Positions 10,386 to 22,185 of a stretch of DNA of 64,000 bases are shown here, piece after piece (position 1 is the stretch's first letter; each line of letters begins with the position of its first letter). The stretch is taken from positions 204,581,001-204,645,000 of the forward strand of contig CM032228.1 of NCBI GenBank assembly GCA_019009955.1. The letters run 5' to 3'. The notes beneath the pieces were generated by a model. It searched no databases. It was given only the letters and a program-made list of their open reading frames with translations, and was not told where the DNA came from. This DNA comes from Riptortus pedestris (lineage: Eukaryota; Arthropoda; Insecta; Hemiptera; Alydidae). Made by a program: the position numbers and the translations under genes.

Positions 10386-11729
10386 GAAGCGTTCATGTAG
10401 GTAAGAAGCACAGTCTTTGAATTATTCTGCTAAAGCAATTACTCCTGCAAGAAGGGGATAGAGTCTCTCACTTCTTCCCTGATATCAGCTGCGAATAAGG
10501 AAGACTGATTGAATGCCAGAGAGCTATATTTCTCAAAGTAATTAGTTCCGTTTACCTTGGCGCTATAGTCAACTTTATTAATGATCAGATCAATGAATAT
10601 CTGTTGTCAGCCGAATGGTCATCTAGGTAACTTAAGAAAAGTAAATGCACATAGCACCGCCGAAACCGTTTTATCCGAAAGCTGACTGCTTTTGATATGA
10701 AGATGGTTTCGCATATGATGGCAATAACCAACGAAAAGGATGAACAAACCAATATTTGTTTGTCAGGAAAACTGCCTGGTATGTCATTCAAATTGACGGA
10801 AAAAGGATAGCACGAAATGCACATCGTACCAGAAACATTAATATGCCAAATATTCGTTGTTATAAGTTCTAAGGGACCACAATTACTTTTTGGCAGATTC
10901 AGCCGTTTGTTTATGGTATGTTCTGCAGGTGAAGCAAGAATGTAATTATTTGCTTTATTTCCCAGGGCATTCATGCAAATGAAACACCATCGCATTAATG
11001 GAACACCAAAAAAAAAAAACATACAGCAAAGAAAATCGAAAACAATACTAAGAAAGACCAAGGAAAAACATGTTGCCCTAAGGCCAGACCAGACCCATGA
11101 TTAAGTTAGACTCAGATACCATGAGAGCGCTGATGTATGGTAAGGGTGTGGATATATCATGGGATGAATAGATGAAATACGCCAAGAACGTGATGATGTT
11201 GAACAATTGCTTACGACCGCCGATGAATTTTTCAAGACGCCTGGATCTATAAATTATCTGTTGCGACCAGTGTCCTCATAAATACACCATTTAGGAAACA
11301 CTCAGCACATTTAAGTTTGTTCTACATAATGTATGTAAATATAATGTAAACACGAACTCGAGTACCATAAACTATAGTTCTGTTGATTCATATCTTACAT
11401 TGATCCTTTCTATTTAAGATCTGTTGCAAGAGTCAGATCATAAATAGATAAGGGACTTTGCACATGTTGGTAACAAGGGTTTGGCAAACTTCAAAATAAA
11501 CATATAAAACAATTAATCAATTCGATTATTCAGTATAATTAAATAAATTATGGGTAGGACTACATGCTATCTTCCCAGTGATGTCATATTATTTTTGATA
11601 TAGGAGGGCAGCGCCCTTAGACTTAGCACATATTTCTAACTAGCAGGAAGAAAGGTGATGCAGATATCCCTAAAATGAACTAAATGAATAATGGCACATT
11701 TGGAGAAGCCCTACCGATAACTTTGTCAA
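10386..11729. other. Unrecognised stretch with locally higher GC
   Basis: A 158-codon minus-strand frame (10585-11061) and broken plus-strand frames (for example SDTMRALMYGKGVDISW near 11115) look somewhat protein-like. None has a recognisable motif and all are interrupted. It may be an old element or pseudogene. Confidence 0.35.
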
Positions 11730-12220
11730 GGAAGACAGTTGTGCCAAGCTTCGAAGTAATTGGAGGTCAGCAACGCATCTTGTTGAGTCGAGTTGAGCCA
11801 AGTACCCAGTAGCGCCTATCTTCGAGGCTTAACTGTCCCAAGTTAAGTCGACTTGAACCCCTCTTCAAGGCAAGTTCAGTTGGGCATGCACCCAGTTGAG
11901 CCGAGCTTCGAGGCATGTTAAATTCAGCCATGTACCCATTAGCACCATGTTTCTTGGTCATTCTAGCTGAAGCAAGCATCAAGGTATGTAAAGTTGACCC
12001 ATGGACCCAGTAGCGCCAAGTTTTGAGGCTATTTGAGTTGAGTAGCGCCAAGTTTTGAGGTCATTTGAGCTGAGCAATGGACCCAGTAGCACCAAGTTTA
12101 GAGGTCATTTGAGCTGAGGCAAGCTTCGAGGCATGTAAAGTTGAGCAATGGACCCAGTAGCACCAAGTTTAGAGGTCATTTGAGCTGAGGCAAGTTTGAG
12201 GTCATTTGAGCTGGTCGAAG
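11730..12220. repeat. Minisatellite, ~70-bp unit, imperfect
   Basis: The block ACCCAGTAGCRCCAAGTTT recurs at about 11805, 11935 (diverged), 12006, 12082 and 12153, with related starts at 11891. Each is followed by GAGGTCATTTGAGCTGAG and often by CAAGCTTCGAGGCATGTAAA. The last two or three units are nearly identical; the left units have diverged. The 94-codon minus frame here is repeat reading. Confidence 0.8.
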
Positions 12221-12960
12221 GAACTAATAGTTGTTCATACTGTATGTTTTATGTTTTTTGAAGTGGTTTACATATTTATGCTTCGTTGGTTTATTTAAGA
12301 ATTTGTACAAAGTTATCTCTTGTTAGAAGCTCCCTTACTCTGTTCAAGGGGTTCTTTGTTTAGGTAACTATTCATTATTCTCCTTCATGAAAATTTAAAT
12401 ACATTATATAAGAAATGTGAGAAATATGTTCATTTATTGCCGACTTTAAACTTTTAAGGATAAAGAATGGATTCCTTGCGTGAGTTTTGAGTCCTGAGTT
12501 TTAATTCTATTTGACTTTAAGTTATTGTTGGTTACCAACCAATAAAAAATAGGATATTAGATCCTGAAACCGAACTCCAACTAAGTGGGGTATTGTTTCA
12601 ACACAGGATCTAGAAAAGGAACTGCACGACTAAACATTTAATGACTTTGGACGGTAAACACAACCGTTTTGCTTATCTCGGCTGTAATGCAGTGATAGAT
12701 ATGAAGCTATGCAAAGTAATCCATATCAATTAATTAGTGAACAACGTAAACTCATTTATTAATTCCTGTGTCGGATAACTGTGTTTGATGTTGGTCTGGG
12801 AGGGCACTATCCATTCGGATAACATGAGTTCCAACTAACTGTCCTAAAAGCATTTGCTGTCAACCATTGCTAATATGATATAATAAGGGTACAGAGCTTC
12901 CATTATAGAGATATTTTAACCCTTTGTGGAATTAAAAGGGATCCTGGGATATTAAAAAAA

Positions 12961-13478
12961 GTCCGTGTTGCAGGGGCTGCGTTAACTAAGCAGATTTCCC
13001 ACTTGCGTCACGTATTTGTATTTTTCACGTAAAAGTTCAATGAGAACAATATTTGTTATTTTGACTTCATAATATAACAGCTTATTGTTAATATGACATG
13101 AGTAGGAGTAAGGGGTTAGTGAAGGCCGAAAACTAGAAAAATTCAAATATCCCTGTTAGTATTAAAGTTAGTGAAAAAAAAGTGTACATAAGAACATTTA
13201 TAGAACATTACATTTGCAATACGATTGGTTCTATACAAGGTTTTGATCCGACGCATAATAACGGAGATATTAAAAATATTCAAAATTCTTCCCCGCTAAA
13301 CTCCTTCCCCCCTCCCGTCCGATTTCAGCCGTTAACATAAACACTTATATATCGATAAACAAATATGCGATAGGATAGGAGAATAGGATCGATGGACATT
13401 TCAGGAAATTTTTCAAAAATCGCGTCATGAGTAGTGCAACCTCAATAGCTGATTTCCCTTGAGCAAAATCTGCTAAAA
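12961..13478 (+). mobile_element. AT-core family copy lacking the AT tract
   Basis: Left end GTCCGTGTTGCAGGGGCTGCG, sub-terminal AAGCAGATTTCCC, right end TCTGCTAAAA at 13469-13478. Around 13345-13385 the usual AT tract and its flanks are replaced by a short sequence (TATATATCGATAAACAAATA), so the core is deleted. Confidence 0.75.
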
Positions 13479-13784
13479 TAGCAACTACACGAATTGAAAT
13501 AAAATGCATTTATTTCATATAAATAATTAAAACATAATAGATTCCAGCAATGTTTTTTGTGTACCTTAAAACAACTATAACACTGGAATTTCAACAATTC
13601 TAACAAAGTCATGAAAGTATCATGTAAAGAAAGTAAAGTATTTCAAATTTTATAGAAAATTGTTCTATCAGGGAATTTTCAGAACATTTATTTATTTAAT
13701 ACAACTGTAATGTCGATTGATTTTCATATCATTAATTACTTTATTAATTTTGTTAATCTTTTAATCACGCGAATGTAAATTTAC

Positions 13785-13902
13785 AGACCTCATTTTCGTC
13801 ATCTCTTAGGGGAAGGATCGATTGTCCTTTGAAGATTTTTCGAAAATCGTATCATGAGTACAACCTCAATAGCAGACTTCCTTATAGGGACAACTGCTAA
13901 AA
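13785..13902 (+). mobile_element. AT-core family, 3'-end fragment
   Basis: GACCTCATTTTCGTCATCTC to ACTGCTAAAA (ends 13902). The palindrome has decayed to GACTTCCTTATAGGGACAAC. Confidence 0.55.
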
Positions 13903-14014
13903 ACTTGTACGATAACTTTCAGCAAAGAATAATAGAAGCCCAGGGTTTCAAAAGTGAAACCTTTTTTTTATTTACTTAATAACTGACATAGTCAGTCCCA
14001 AGTACCGAAACTTG

Positions 14015-14455
14015 TGCCACGCCACTGCAGAGTAAGCTAAATAGATTTCCCACCAGCAGCAATGTCACTCTGATGACGGCATCCCAAATTCTATTCTTTA
14101 TTTCTTACTTTTTAAGAAGACAGTGCAAACAAGAGTTACAATTTAAGCAGGACATGAGATGCTTATTGATGCCATTGTTTTATATAAAAACCGCCAAAAT
14201 AGAATTGGGGAATAACTGATTAAGCCTAACATTCAAAAATATTTTTCGATCCACGGAAAATCAAAGGTTTTCATAATTTTTTATTTTATATCTTCTTTAA
14301 AACTCCACTTCTTATAGTCAGACATCATAAATGAAAGATTTTGATCTTCAGTTTTACTTGATATGGTTAAATAAGCAGTTCGATTAGAACAATGATAAGA
14401 ATTGTTATCGCCACTTGATCGGTAAAAGACCTATATTAAACATGCATATATAATT
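14015..14455 (+). mobile_element. AT-core family, highly diverged copy
   Basis: A 5'-end-like CCACTGCAGAGTAAGCTAAA and AGATTTCCCACC are followed by weakly similar interior (ATTTTTCGATCCACGG, TTGTTATCGCCACTTGATCGG). It appears to end near the former AT core. Assignment rests on landmark order only. Confidence 0.4.
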
Positions 14456-14670
14456 ATAATAAAAAAAAACTCGTTTTTTTTTTCCCATAGTAACTCATGT
14501 TTCAAGAATTAAAATAAGAAATGGGCATACATTATATTGCTCGTGATATAATAAGATTCTAAAAACACACATAGCAGTACCTACTATGAAGCTGATACGA
14601 ACTTATAAACAAATTAAAAAACATATTTAACACTCCTCTTTTTATTAGAGAACTTAGAATTAGAGACAAA

Positions 14671-14860
14671 TTATTATTTATTAAGGTCCACTTTTTGCCA
14701 TAAGGCTAATAGCGATAGGTGATCTACAGGTAACCATTCTTTTCTAGCCAGGGTGGCACTCAGGATTTCATTTAATGAATTCACTAAATAAATTCCTTTG
14801 TCTAGGCGGGAATCAAACTCGACACTCTAGGTTTACGGTGTGAAATTGAAAGCAACGTTT
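14671..14860 (-). repeat. tRNA-derived SINE family 1, copy 1
   Basis: Family 1 reads, on its own strand: a tRNA-like head with a box-B-like GAGTTCAATTCCC, CCTAGAGTGGC before it, then AGGAATTTATTTAGTGA, ATTAAATAAAATCCT, CACCCTGGCTAGAAAAGG, TAACCTGTAGATAACCCGTC, CAATTAGCC and a TAAATAA-type tail. This copy (minus) has all blocks, with the head at 14800-14860 and the tail at 14671. Confidence 0.65.
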
Positions 14861-15112
14861 TTATGGTCTGAGCCCCAAAAAAAATTATTAATAGAAATTA
14901 TAGACGGTTTCAACATTCCATAATCTGTATTTAGTCCTTCCGGGATGAAGTCTAGACTTAAAACAAAGCAAGATTAATACAGTCGTAATTAGATCTACTC
15001 CGTCTGCCAAGAACTGCTGGACACACTATTTACGGAGTGGTAACAGTGTTATTCAAGTTAATATTTTAGAAACGAAGCTAAGAACTAATAAGCCATTTAA
15101 ATTCATTAAAAA

Positions 15113-15810
15113 GTTCGTCACGCAGGGGCTGCGTAAACTAAGCAGATTTCCTTCGTGAAGTTTTACAATAGAGAAATCTGCCTAATAACAACTGTAGTAG
15201 TAAGAAACCTCTAATCCTAAAACATTATTTAGGGCGTAATAACACAGTAGTTTCTAGCCCCAAAAAACAGTTAACCTAACCTCTAAACCTATTCACGAGG
15301 GACGAATAGTTATGGAAATGGCCACCAGAGCTCTCGGCGGAAAGTCCGAACATAGCCTACTGGCTACCACACGCAGAATACAAATGCAAATATCTCGGTT
15401 AATATTCAAGATACAGAATAAATGTATATAACATTATTTATAGTAAATTTAATTTGCAATAAGATTAGTTCTATACAATTTTACGATCCCATGCATATTA
15501 ACGGAGATATTTCGAATTTTTGAAAATCCCCCCTCTAAACCCCCCCCCTCCCACAGGTCCGATTTCAGCCGTTAACGAACTTGATCTTCCTTTTTACATG
15601 AAACGATTAAATACCCAGTTTGGTGACGATTAAACAAAAATTGCGACCGCTAGAGTGTTAACAGACAAATATATATATATACAGTTTTGAACGGTCCTCA
15701 TTTTCGTCATCTCCTGGGTAGGATCGATGGACATTTGAAGAAAAATTTCGAAAATTCCGTCATGAGTACAACCTCAATAGCTGATTTCCCTTAAGGGAAA
15801 TCTGCTAAAA
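15113..15810 (+). mobile_element. AT-core family, complete copy, same subfamily as 2331-3075
   Basis: Both ends are intact: the CGCAGGGGCTGCG hairpin, and GGGAAATCTGCTAAAA ending at 15810. It shares the ~210-bp extra segment with the 2331 copy, with few differences (for example AACCTATTCACGAGGGACGA in both). The AT core is very short here (15669-15680), showing that the tract length changes independently of the rest. Confidence 0.8.
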
Positions 15811-16558
15811 CGGAGATATATTCAATGTTTGAATTCCCCCTCCAAACCCCCTATTCAGGGTTCGATTTTAGCCATTAACGAATGTGATCTCTATCGTTGA
15901 ATCTAACGGCTAAGTATGGAGTATGCTGAAGATGGAATATTCATTTTCGAGTCAAGTAAAAATAAGTAATAAAATCTTAATCGATGGCGTCATCGTATTT
16001 GCATTTGTATCTCATCTAGTAAAGATCTGTTAATATTAATATTTGCTATTTAAGCTTGGACTTAGACACTTCATAACATATTCACTTATTGTTAACCTCG
16101 ATGGATAAAAGTGGGAGTTTATTAAGGACTATAAACCAAAACATGAAATATCTCGGTTAATAATCAAGTTAGAGAAAAACTATATACATTTCCACTTTCA
16201 TAGGACATTAAATTTGTAATAAGATTGATTCTGTATTTTTTAATCCGGCGTTTAATAAAGGAGATATATGAAACTTTCGAAATTATCCCCCTCTAAACCT
16301 CTGCTCCCACTGGTCCAATTCCAGCCGTTAACGAACTTGATTTTCAGTTTTACATAAAACGTTTAAATATTGAGTTTGGTACCTAACGATCAGGATAAAA
16401 TATTGAGCGTTAACAGGCAAATATATATAGTTTTGAACGGATATCATTTTCGTCATCTCCTGAATAGGACCGATGGACATTGGAACACATTTTGTTTCGG
16501 GAATTTCGTAAGGATAACAACCTTAATAGTTGATTTCTCTTAAAGACTTCTGCTAAAA
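15811..16558 (+). mobile_element. AT-core family, second copy of a head-to-tail cluster
   Basis: An interior fragment (about 15811-15900, CGGAGATATATTC onward) directly abuts the previous copy. A longer copy from about 15985 follows, lacks the left terminus, and ends TTCTGCTAAAA at 16558. Its AT tract is only a few units (16420-16428). Confidence 0.65.
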
Positions 16559-16679
16559 TGGGACACTTCGTATGCCCTCTGCCGTTTTGATATAGTTTGA
16601 AGAGCCGACACTCAAGAACCATTTAACATATTGAAATTTCTGTTTAACGAACGTTTAATGGAAACATATTAAAATGGCC

Positions 16680-17263
16680 ACTATAACACCAGTTAATATA
16701 TCAATATTTCAAGTCAATATTTGCTATTTAGTATTAAGGGTGATGCATAGTATAACAGTTTGTTGTTAATATGACATGAGTTGAAGTGGAGGTTTACTGA
16801 AGGACGAAAAATAAAAAAATGCAAATATCTCGGTTAGTAATCAAGATATTGATAAAACGTGCATTACAACATTATGGAAAATTACATTTGCAATTAAATT
16901 GTTCTATACAATATTTCGATCTGGCAAAAAATAAGGAAGATATTAATAAATCCCCCTATAACCCCCCCCTCCTTCCCCAGGTCCGACATCAGCCGTTAAT
17001 GAACTTGATCTTTATTTTTACATAAAACGTTTAAGTATCTACTTTGGTAACGATTATATAAAAATTGCGACCGCTAGACGTTATATAGTAAATATATCTA
17101 TCTATTTATCCGTCTATCTATCTATATATATATAGTTAAATAATTTTGAATGGACCTCATTTTCGTCATCTCCTGGGTAGGATCGATGGACATTTGAGGA
17201 AATTTTTCGAAAATCGCGTCATGAGTGCGACCTCAATAGCTGATTAAGGTAAATCTGCTAAAA
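16680..17263 (+). mobile_element. AT-core family, third copy of the cluster
   Basis: Starts inside the family (left terminus not recognisable) and ends AAATCTGCTAAAA at 17263. The microsatellite position holds a mixed TCTA/TA repeat (17095-17134) in place of pure AT. The 3' palindrome has lost several bases (GATTAAGGTAAATC). Confidence 0.65.
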
Positions 17264-17939
17264 TTGCAATGATACCTTTCCTACTTCTGATCTGTTCTGA
17301 GATAGGAGAGAAAGTGGAGCAGCTCCATCCAGCTGACTATTGTTGGGCCACAAAGGCATCCCGGAAGCAAGATATTCCCGCGAAAACATCACCAACACAA
17401 TTCCAGCTAAGCTGAGTTTCGCATTGACACTTTCCCAGTAAACCATCGTAAAACATCTAAATTTTATTACTTGTTCAACATTTTGAATGTTTCAATTTTT
17501 ATTTTAATTACATCTCACAAAAAAAAAAAAAAAAAAATCGTATGAGAGATAGAAATAGTGACTATACTAATGAAAAGTATTGAAATATAACGAATCAATC
17601 CAAAAATCTGTATTTCTTTAAAATGATCTCATAACATGGATTTACTTTGAAGGTTTAATATAAAATTATTGTGTGGGAATTCATTTCAATTATATTAAAT
17701 GCAGAATTTATCAAAAAAATACAATTTAAAAAATCCGTGACAATTACAACTATGCAGATGTCCCACATGCAAAAGTCGTACGCCGATGTTGACATCTCAA
17801 ATTCGATTTTCTACACGTCCACACTAATAGTTATTAATGGATGAGTGTTTCTTATAAGATGACAATGTAACAGCACATTGAAATATAAAAATAAGTTGGA
17901 CATGAGATCATTAGTGATAGACAGAATTAATTACTGATA

Positions 17940-18050
17940 AGTGAAAATGTCATAAGTGGGACTAGGTGCTAACTGAAGTCTGGAAAAAAAAAATACAAAT
18001 AAATCACTTAATATTCAAAATGTTGTTTATTAAATTCCATTTTGTAATAA
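17940..18050 (+). mobile_element. AT-core family fragment, left of an inserted SINE
   Basis: GTGGGACTAGGTGCTAACTG and TTTTGTAATAAGTC match the interior of the family; the copy is interrupted here by a SINE and continues at 18163. Confidence 0.45.
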
Positions 18051-18162
18051 GTCTAATTGAGACGGGTTACCAAACAGGTTCACCATCCTTTTCTAGTCAG
18101 GGAGGGAGTAAATATTTTATTTAAAGAGTTCACCACTAAATATATTCCTATTGCCCAGGTTT
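18051..18162 (-). repeat. SINE family 1, copy 2, inserted in an AT-core copy
   Basis: GACGGGTTACCAAACAGG, CTTTTCTAGTCAGGG and TTCACCACTAAATATATTCC are recognisable; the tRNA-like head is missing. Confidence 0.55.
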
Positions 18163-18285
18163 TTCGATTCGACTCAAAATGACGGAGACATTCGAATTTC
18201 CACCCTACTTAGGACTATTTTTACAGGCGTGACTGTTAATGATCAACACTACCGTGAAATAATCAGGAGTGACAACATAAAGTTT
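18163..18285 (+). mobile_element. AT-core family fragment, right of the inserted SINE
   Basis: TTTTCGATTCGACTCAAAATGACGG corresponds to the family segment that normally follows TAAGATTGGTTCTATACAAT, the point where the SINE sits. Confidence 0.45.
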
Positions 18286-18336
18286 CGTGATATTATGTTT
18301 ATTCGTTATGTAGTGTACATATGGTTTTATATTATA

Positions 18337-19009
18337 CTAGATAAGGTACCCGGCTTCGCCCGGGAAATCATTTGAGGCTGAATGATAATGGTATGTTTTT
18401 TTGGAGGGGGTACCTTATTCAAACTTCGTTATACGGCAAAAGTTCATATAACAAAAGTTACTTTAAATAACAAAACAAACAGCTCCTGTTATATGGACGT
18501 TTGCCAAAAAATGAATAGTTACGAAATCACGTTATTTTATATTTCAGACCTCCCTAATAACCCCCTCCCTGATCGTACCTCGAAATTTTAATATAACTTA
18601 CAATCAGGAAGGTGTTAATACCAAATCACATACCAAGTTTCGATTAGTTCGGTTGAGCCTTTTGTGCCATATAAAATTGTTGACTTCCACTATAGTTTTT
18701 AGCGAATGACTCATTTATACTTTGGAATAGGACAAAAGAGTATATAACAAAAATTACTCTAAATAATAAAATAAACAGCTTTTGTTATGTGCATATTTGC
18801 ACTAAACCAATAGGAAACGAAATATCGCTATTTTTAATTTCAGGCCTCCCTTACAACCCCCACTCCTGTTAGTCTCAGAGAATATTAATGTAGCCACAAA
18901 CCTAAGTTGGGTTAGTAGTAATACACATACCCAGTTTCATAAAATGCGGTTAAGCCTCTTATGATTCTATAAAGGACATACAAACAACATTCGTTTTTAT
19001 ATATGTTGA
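18337..19009 (-). mobile_element. Second, shorter copy of the same Helitron family
   Basis: The CTAG 3' terminus is at 18337-18340 and the same GC-rich hairpin (CCCGGCTTCGCCCGGG on the + strand) starts at 18349. Internal CAGRCCTCCC unit starts lie near 18546 and 18841, about 296 bp apart, so one tandem unit fewer than the 56 kb copy. The 5' end is placed at 19009 (minus-strand TCAACATATATAAAA, preceded by A), but this end has diverged and the exact base is uncertain. Confidence 0.7.
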
Positions 19010-19120
19010 TTATTAAGGATAATAGTAATATATTACATGAAATAATAATATATCTTTGAACTCTGGTGAATTATTATTATATAATATAATAATAGATTTG
19101 TATTATTTATTTATTGTACT

Positions 19121-19246
19121 TATTTATTTACGTCCACTTTATGCTACTATGGCTAATTAGGACGGGTTATCTACAGGTTATAACCCTTTCCTAGCCAGGG
19201 TGGAACTAGGGAATTTATTTAATGAGTCCGTTACTAAATAAAATAA
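19121..19246 (-). repeat. SINE family 1, copy 3 (3' part)
   Basis: TTATTTACGTCCACTTTATG, GGACGGGTTATCTACAGG, CCTAGCCAGGGTGG and TGAGTCCGTTACTAAATAAA. The head is missing. Confidence 0.6.
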
Positions 19247-22055
19247 TAATGCATTTATTATTATATCACTTTAATAATATATTATTTTATATTGTTTATG
19301 CAAACTAATTAATTGTTTGACATACGGACAGTCAGCGTGAGACTATAAGGGTCCCGTCTTAGGCAAGGTCAACTGTTGGCGCTATCTGTTGTTAGCATCA
19401 GAAATTACTTCCATTGATGAATGGTTTTACCGCCAGAGAGCTCCACTGCTCCCCTAACACGTGTAGCCAAGGCGCCGGTTTAACAGCTTTCTGATGACTA
19501 ATTAATTTCAGCCAGGCTGCAATGGCACAAAAGATACTTCCAAGAAACCTAACCAGTTCTTTTTATTTTTTTGTCGGTTTAAGAATACTCCTTTAGTCTA
19601 TATAAAATGAGTTTAGTGCCGAGTCATATGCAATGGAATTAAAAATTATCTAAATTATAATTGAATATTAATATGAAAGGTCTTCTCCCAGAAACCTGAC
19701 TTCGACTTCAAAGTGGGGTCTCAAAACCACCACCCGATTTGAATTATGAGTTCTACTAAAAGGTTCTTTGGTTCGCACTGATTTGTACACTCAGATGAGG
19801 AGGAGTTGAAAGAAAAACTCCCCCATCATACTTGTTAGCTCGTTTTTAAATTTTTAATCAAAGCTATTGTCTTGTTCAGTCACACAGCTATCAAATTCCA
19901 AGAGCAAAAGGACTTCCAAGAGAATTTGAAGTATTTAAGTCTTACTAATAAACGCAGAAGGGCTTACAAAACCCTGTGAAGCATTCAAAGCATGCTTAAT
20001 GCTACCTGGGAAGCCCTTTTGCTAAGTATAGCAACGATGTTAAGTAGTAACTTAACATCGTTCCGTTTGAGGAGATGTTCTAATCGATAACGAGTACCTA
20101 ATGCCAGTGAGGTTGGTAGGCAGACGGAAGAAAAAGGAGCAAGGAAAAAGTGACAGAGGGAGAGAGGTAGAAATTTGAATTTTAAATATTTGCTCTAAAA
20201 AGTTTATTTAGTCGAGTGTAAACCCGAAATGGTTGAATGCCATTTTTTTCTTTGTACTCCTTAATTTTCATTTTTAATAAAAGGAATGACTAATTGAGGA
20301 GTGTCATTAAAAAAGACTAGAAAAGAAACTACTCTGAGAGAAATAAATAATAAAAACTTTGCTGTATATTTTGAGAAAAACTCCATTAGCGCTATCTGTT
20401 GTAATCTCTACAAACTAAACTATTCCTGGTACTGGTTTCCATTACATTCATTCACTATGGAATATACTTCATATTGCAATTAAAAATATGTATTTCTAGC
20501 TAGATTTTTGCCGCTTATCGACTTAAGTGTAACAATTAAGAGAAACGATAAAATTATGGGAAAATATATCCAACAATTCTCACAAAATGTGTTAATAAAA
20601 TATTATACCACATACTACATAAAAGCAATAAATATGCTTTGGTATGTTTTCTAAAGGGTTAATATGACAGGATTGGCTCCTACATTCAATAAACATAAGT
20701 TGTACTCAAAGAATAATTTATAATTTCTGAAATAAATGATCTGAAATCAAAATAGAATACCGCTTTTTTTATTTTATTTTTTTTTTAAAGCTAGCAAAAA
20801 CTAATCTTGAAAATTCTTTACCAGAACCATTCTCCCACCGCAAAACCTGACACCAACACCGCAAGTTTCACGCAGGTGTAAGGGAATCTTGTCCAGGATA
20901 CTGATCAGCTGTAATATACATTTAATGCATATACATTTTTCATCGTAAAGCTTAAAAATATCATTGAAATACAATTTCTAGACTGCCTTTTAAACCAGTT
21001 TGCACTATTAATTCTAATAGATGTTATAGTTTTTAGAGCTCAGAGATAGGGGATTTGATACCACTTGGCAAAAACTAAATACACTTCCTTGCCAGCGATT
21101 CAATAGCTTGATGAACTTCAAAGTCTAGCATGACAAGGGCAGTTAGAAGTAATTATGAAAGTCGTAATGTCCAATGAAAGTTTGAATTGTCTCTTATTCA
21201 GGTGGACTTCTCTGGCTGAAGAACACACAGAAACGAGTCCCTTTATTTATGATTCCAGTTCCAACAAGTATACAATAATGATACTACTTTCAAAAGTGAT
21301 ACTACTCATAAAATTTAAAAAAATACCAATCTTCTTTTCCATAAAATGAGATGATGCAAACAGCATACTGCAGTTCTTAAAATTATTTTTATACAAAGAA
21401 TGTGTTTTAATGGATTTACACATTCCGGGAGTATGTTAAAAAGTAGTTCTTCTATGATACGTTTTTATCGAAAAACTTGTGTTGGGGCTTTGAAGCATAT
21501 TGTTGCGTTTTGTTATATAGTATAAAACAAGTTTATGTTTTGTTTCAAAATCAGTAGAGTTTGGTTATATTGAAGGAAAAAAAATGTCTTTATTTCTCTC
21601 AATTTTCTGTTGAACATAAACATTAGTGCTCTCATCTGCAGATTAAATATGAAAGTATGGATTTTTCTTAGTTCCCCCAATGCATAACGCCATAAGTTAA
21701 TCGACTGTGGAAATAATCATGGTATATTACTAATAGAGCTGCCATTGGAAAGAACATGTCTCTTAACACATTCTTATAAGAAGCAAATGGATATTAGTTT
21801 TTTACCTAATTCTTCAATATGAATGATCCGGTGTAGGTATTAGTTCTCAGTCAGAGGACAAGACATTATCTTGGACTACTTGATGAGTGTCCGACAGTGT
21901 TCTCTCAAAATATTATGTACTCTACATTAATCTCTAGTAGTAGTTGGTACATAAAACAACCAATGAACCCGTTGTTAGGCTAAAAGAATCGTAACTTCGG
22001 GGTACCATGCATCGAGTGTTTCGCCAGCATGTGCGTAAAAGAATCGTCGATAGTC
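19247..22055. other. Gene-free AT-rich DNA
   Basis: Apart from the inverted-repeat cluster at 19958-20062 I recognise nothing; frames of 60-64 codons are chance. Confidence 0.5.
19958..20062. repeat. Cluster of nested inverted repeats
   Basis: AAGGGCTT (19958-19965) pairs with AAGCCCTT (20011-20018), enclosing AGCATT...AATGCT around AAGCATGCTT. Immediately after, AACGATGTTAAGT (20033-20045) pairs perfectly with ACTTAACATCGTT (20050-20062) across a 4-base loop. Confidence 0.7.
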
Positions 22056-22185
22056 GGGACTAAGGATTTTATTTAATGAGCTCGTCACTAAATTAATTCC
22101 TATTGCCAGATGGGAGTCGAAGTCACGACTCTAGGTCTACCAAGTGAGATTAAGACCAACGCCTTAACGCACATGACTAACTTGG
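22056..22185 (-). repeat. SINE family 1, copy 4 (5' part)
   Basis: Has the clearest tRNA-like head: on the minus strand GTGCGTTAAGGCGTTGG (box-A position), CCTAGAGTCGTGACTTCGAC (box-B position), then TTAGTGACGAGCTCATTAAA. It lacks the CCCTGGCTAG body. Confidence 0.65.

Noticed and set aside
10585..11061. 158-codon minus frame as a membrane protein gene
   Set aside because: The hydrophobic start comes from A-rich plus-strand DNA; no family motif or plausible splice context. Kept only as an unrecognised region.
11767..12051. 94-codon minus frame
   Set aside because: Falls in the ~70-bp minisatellite.
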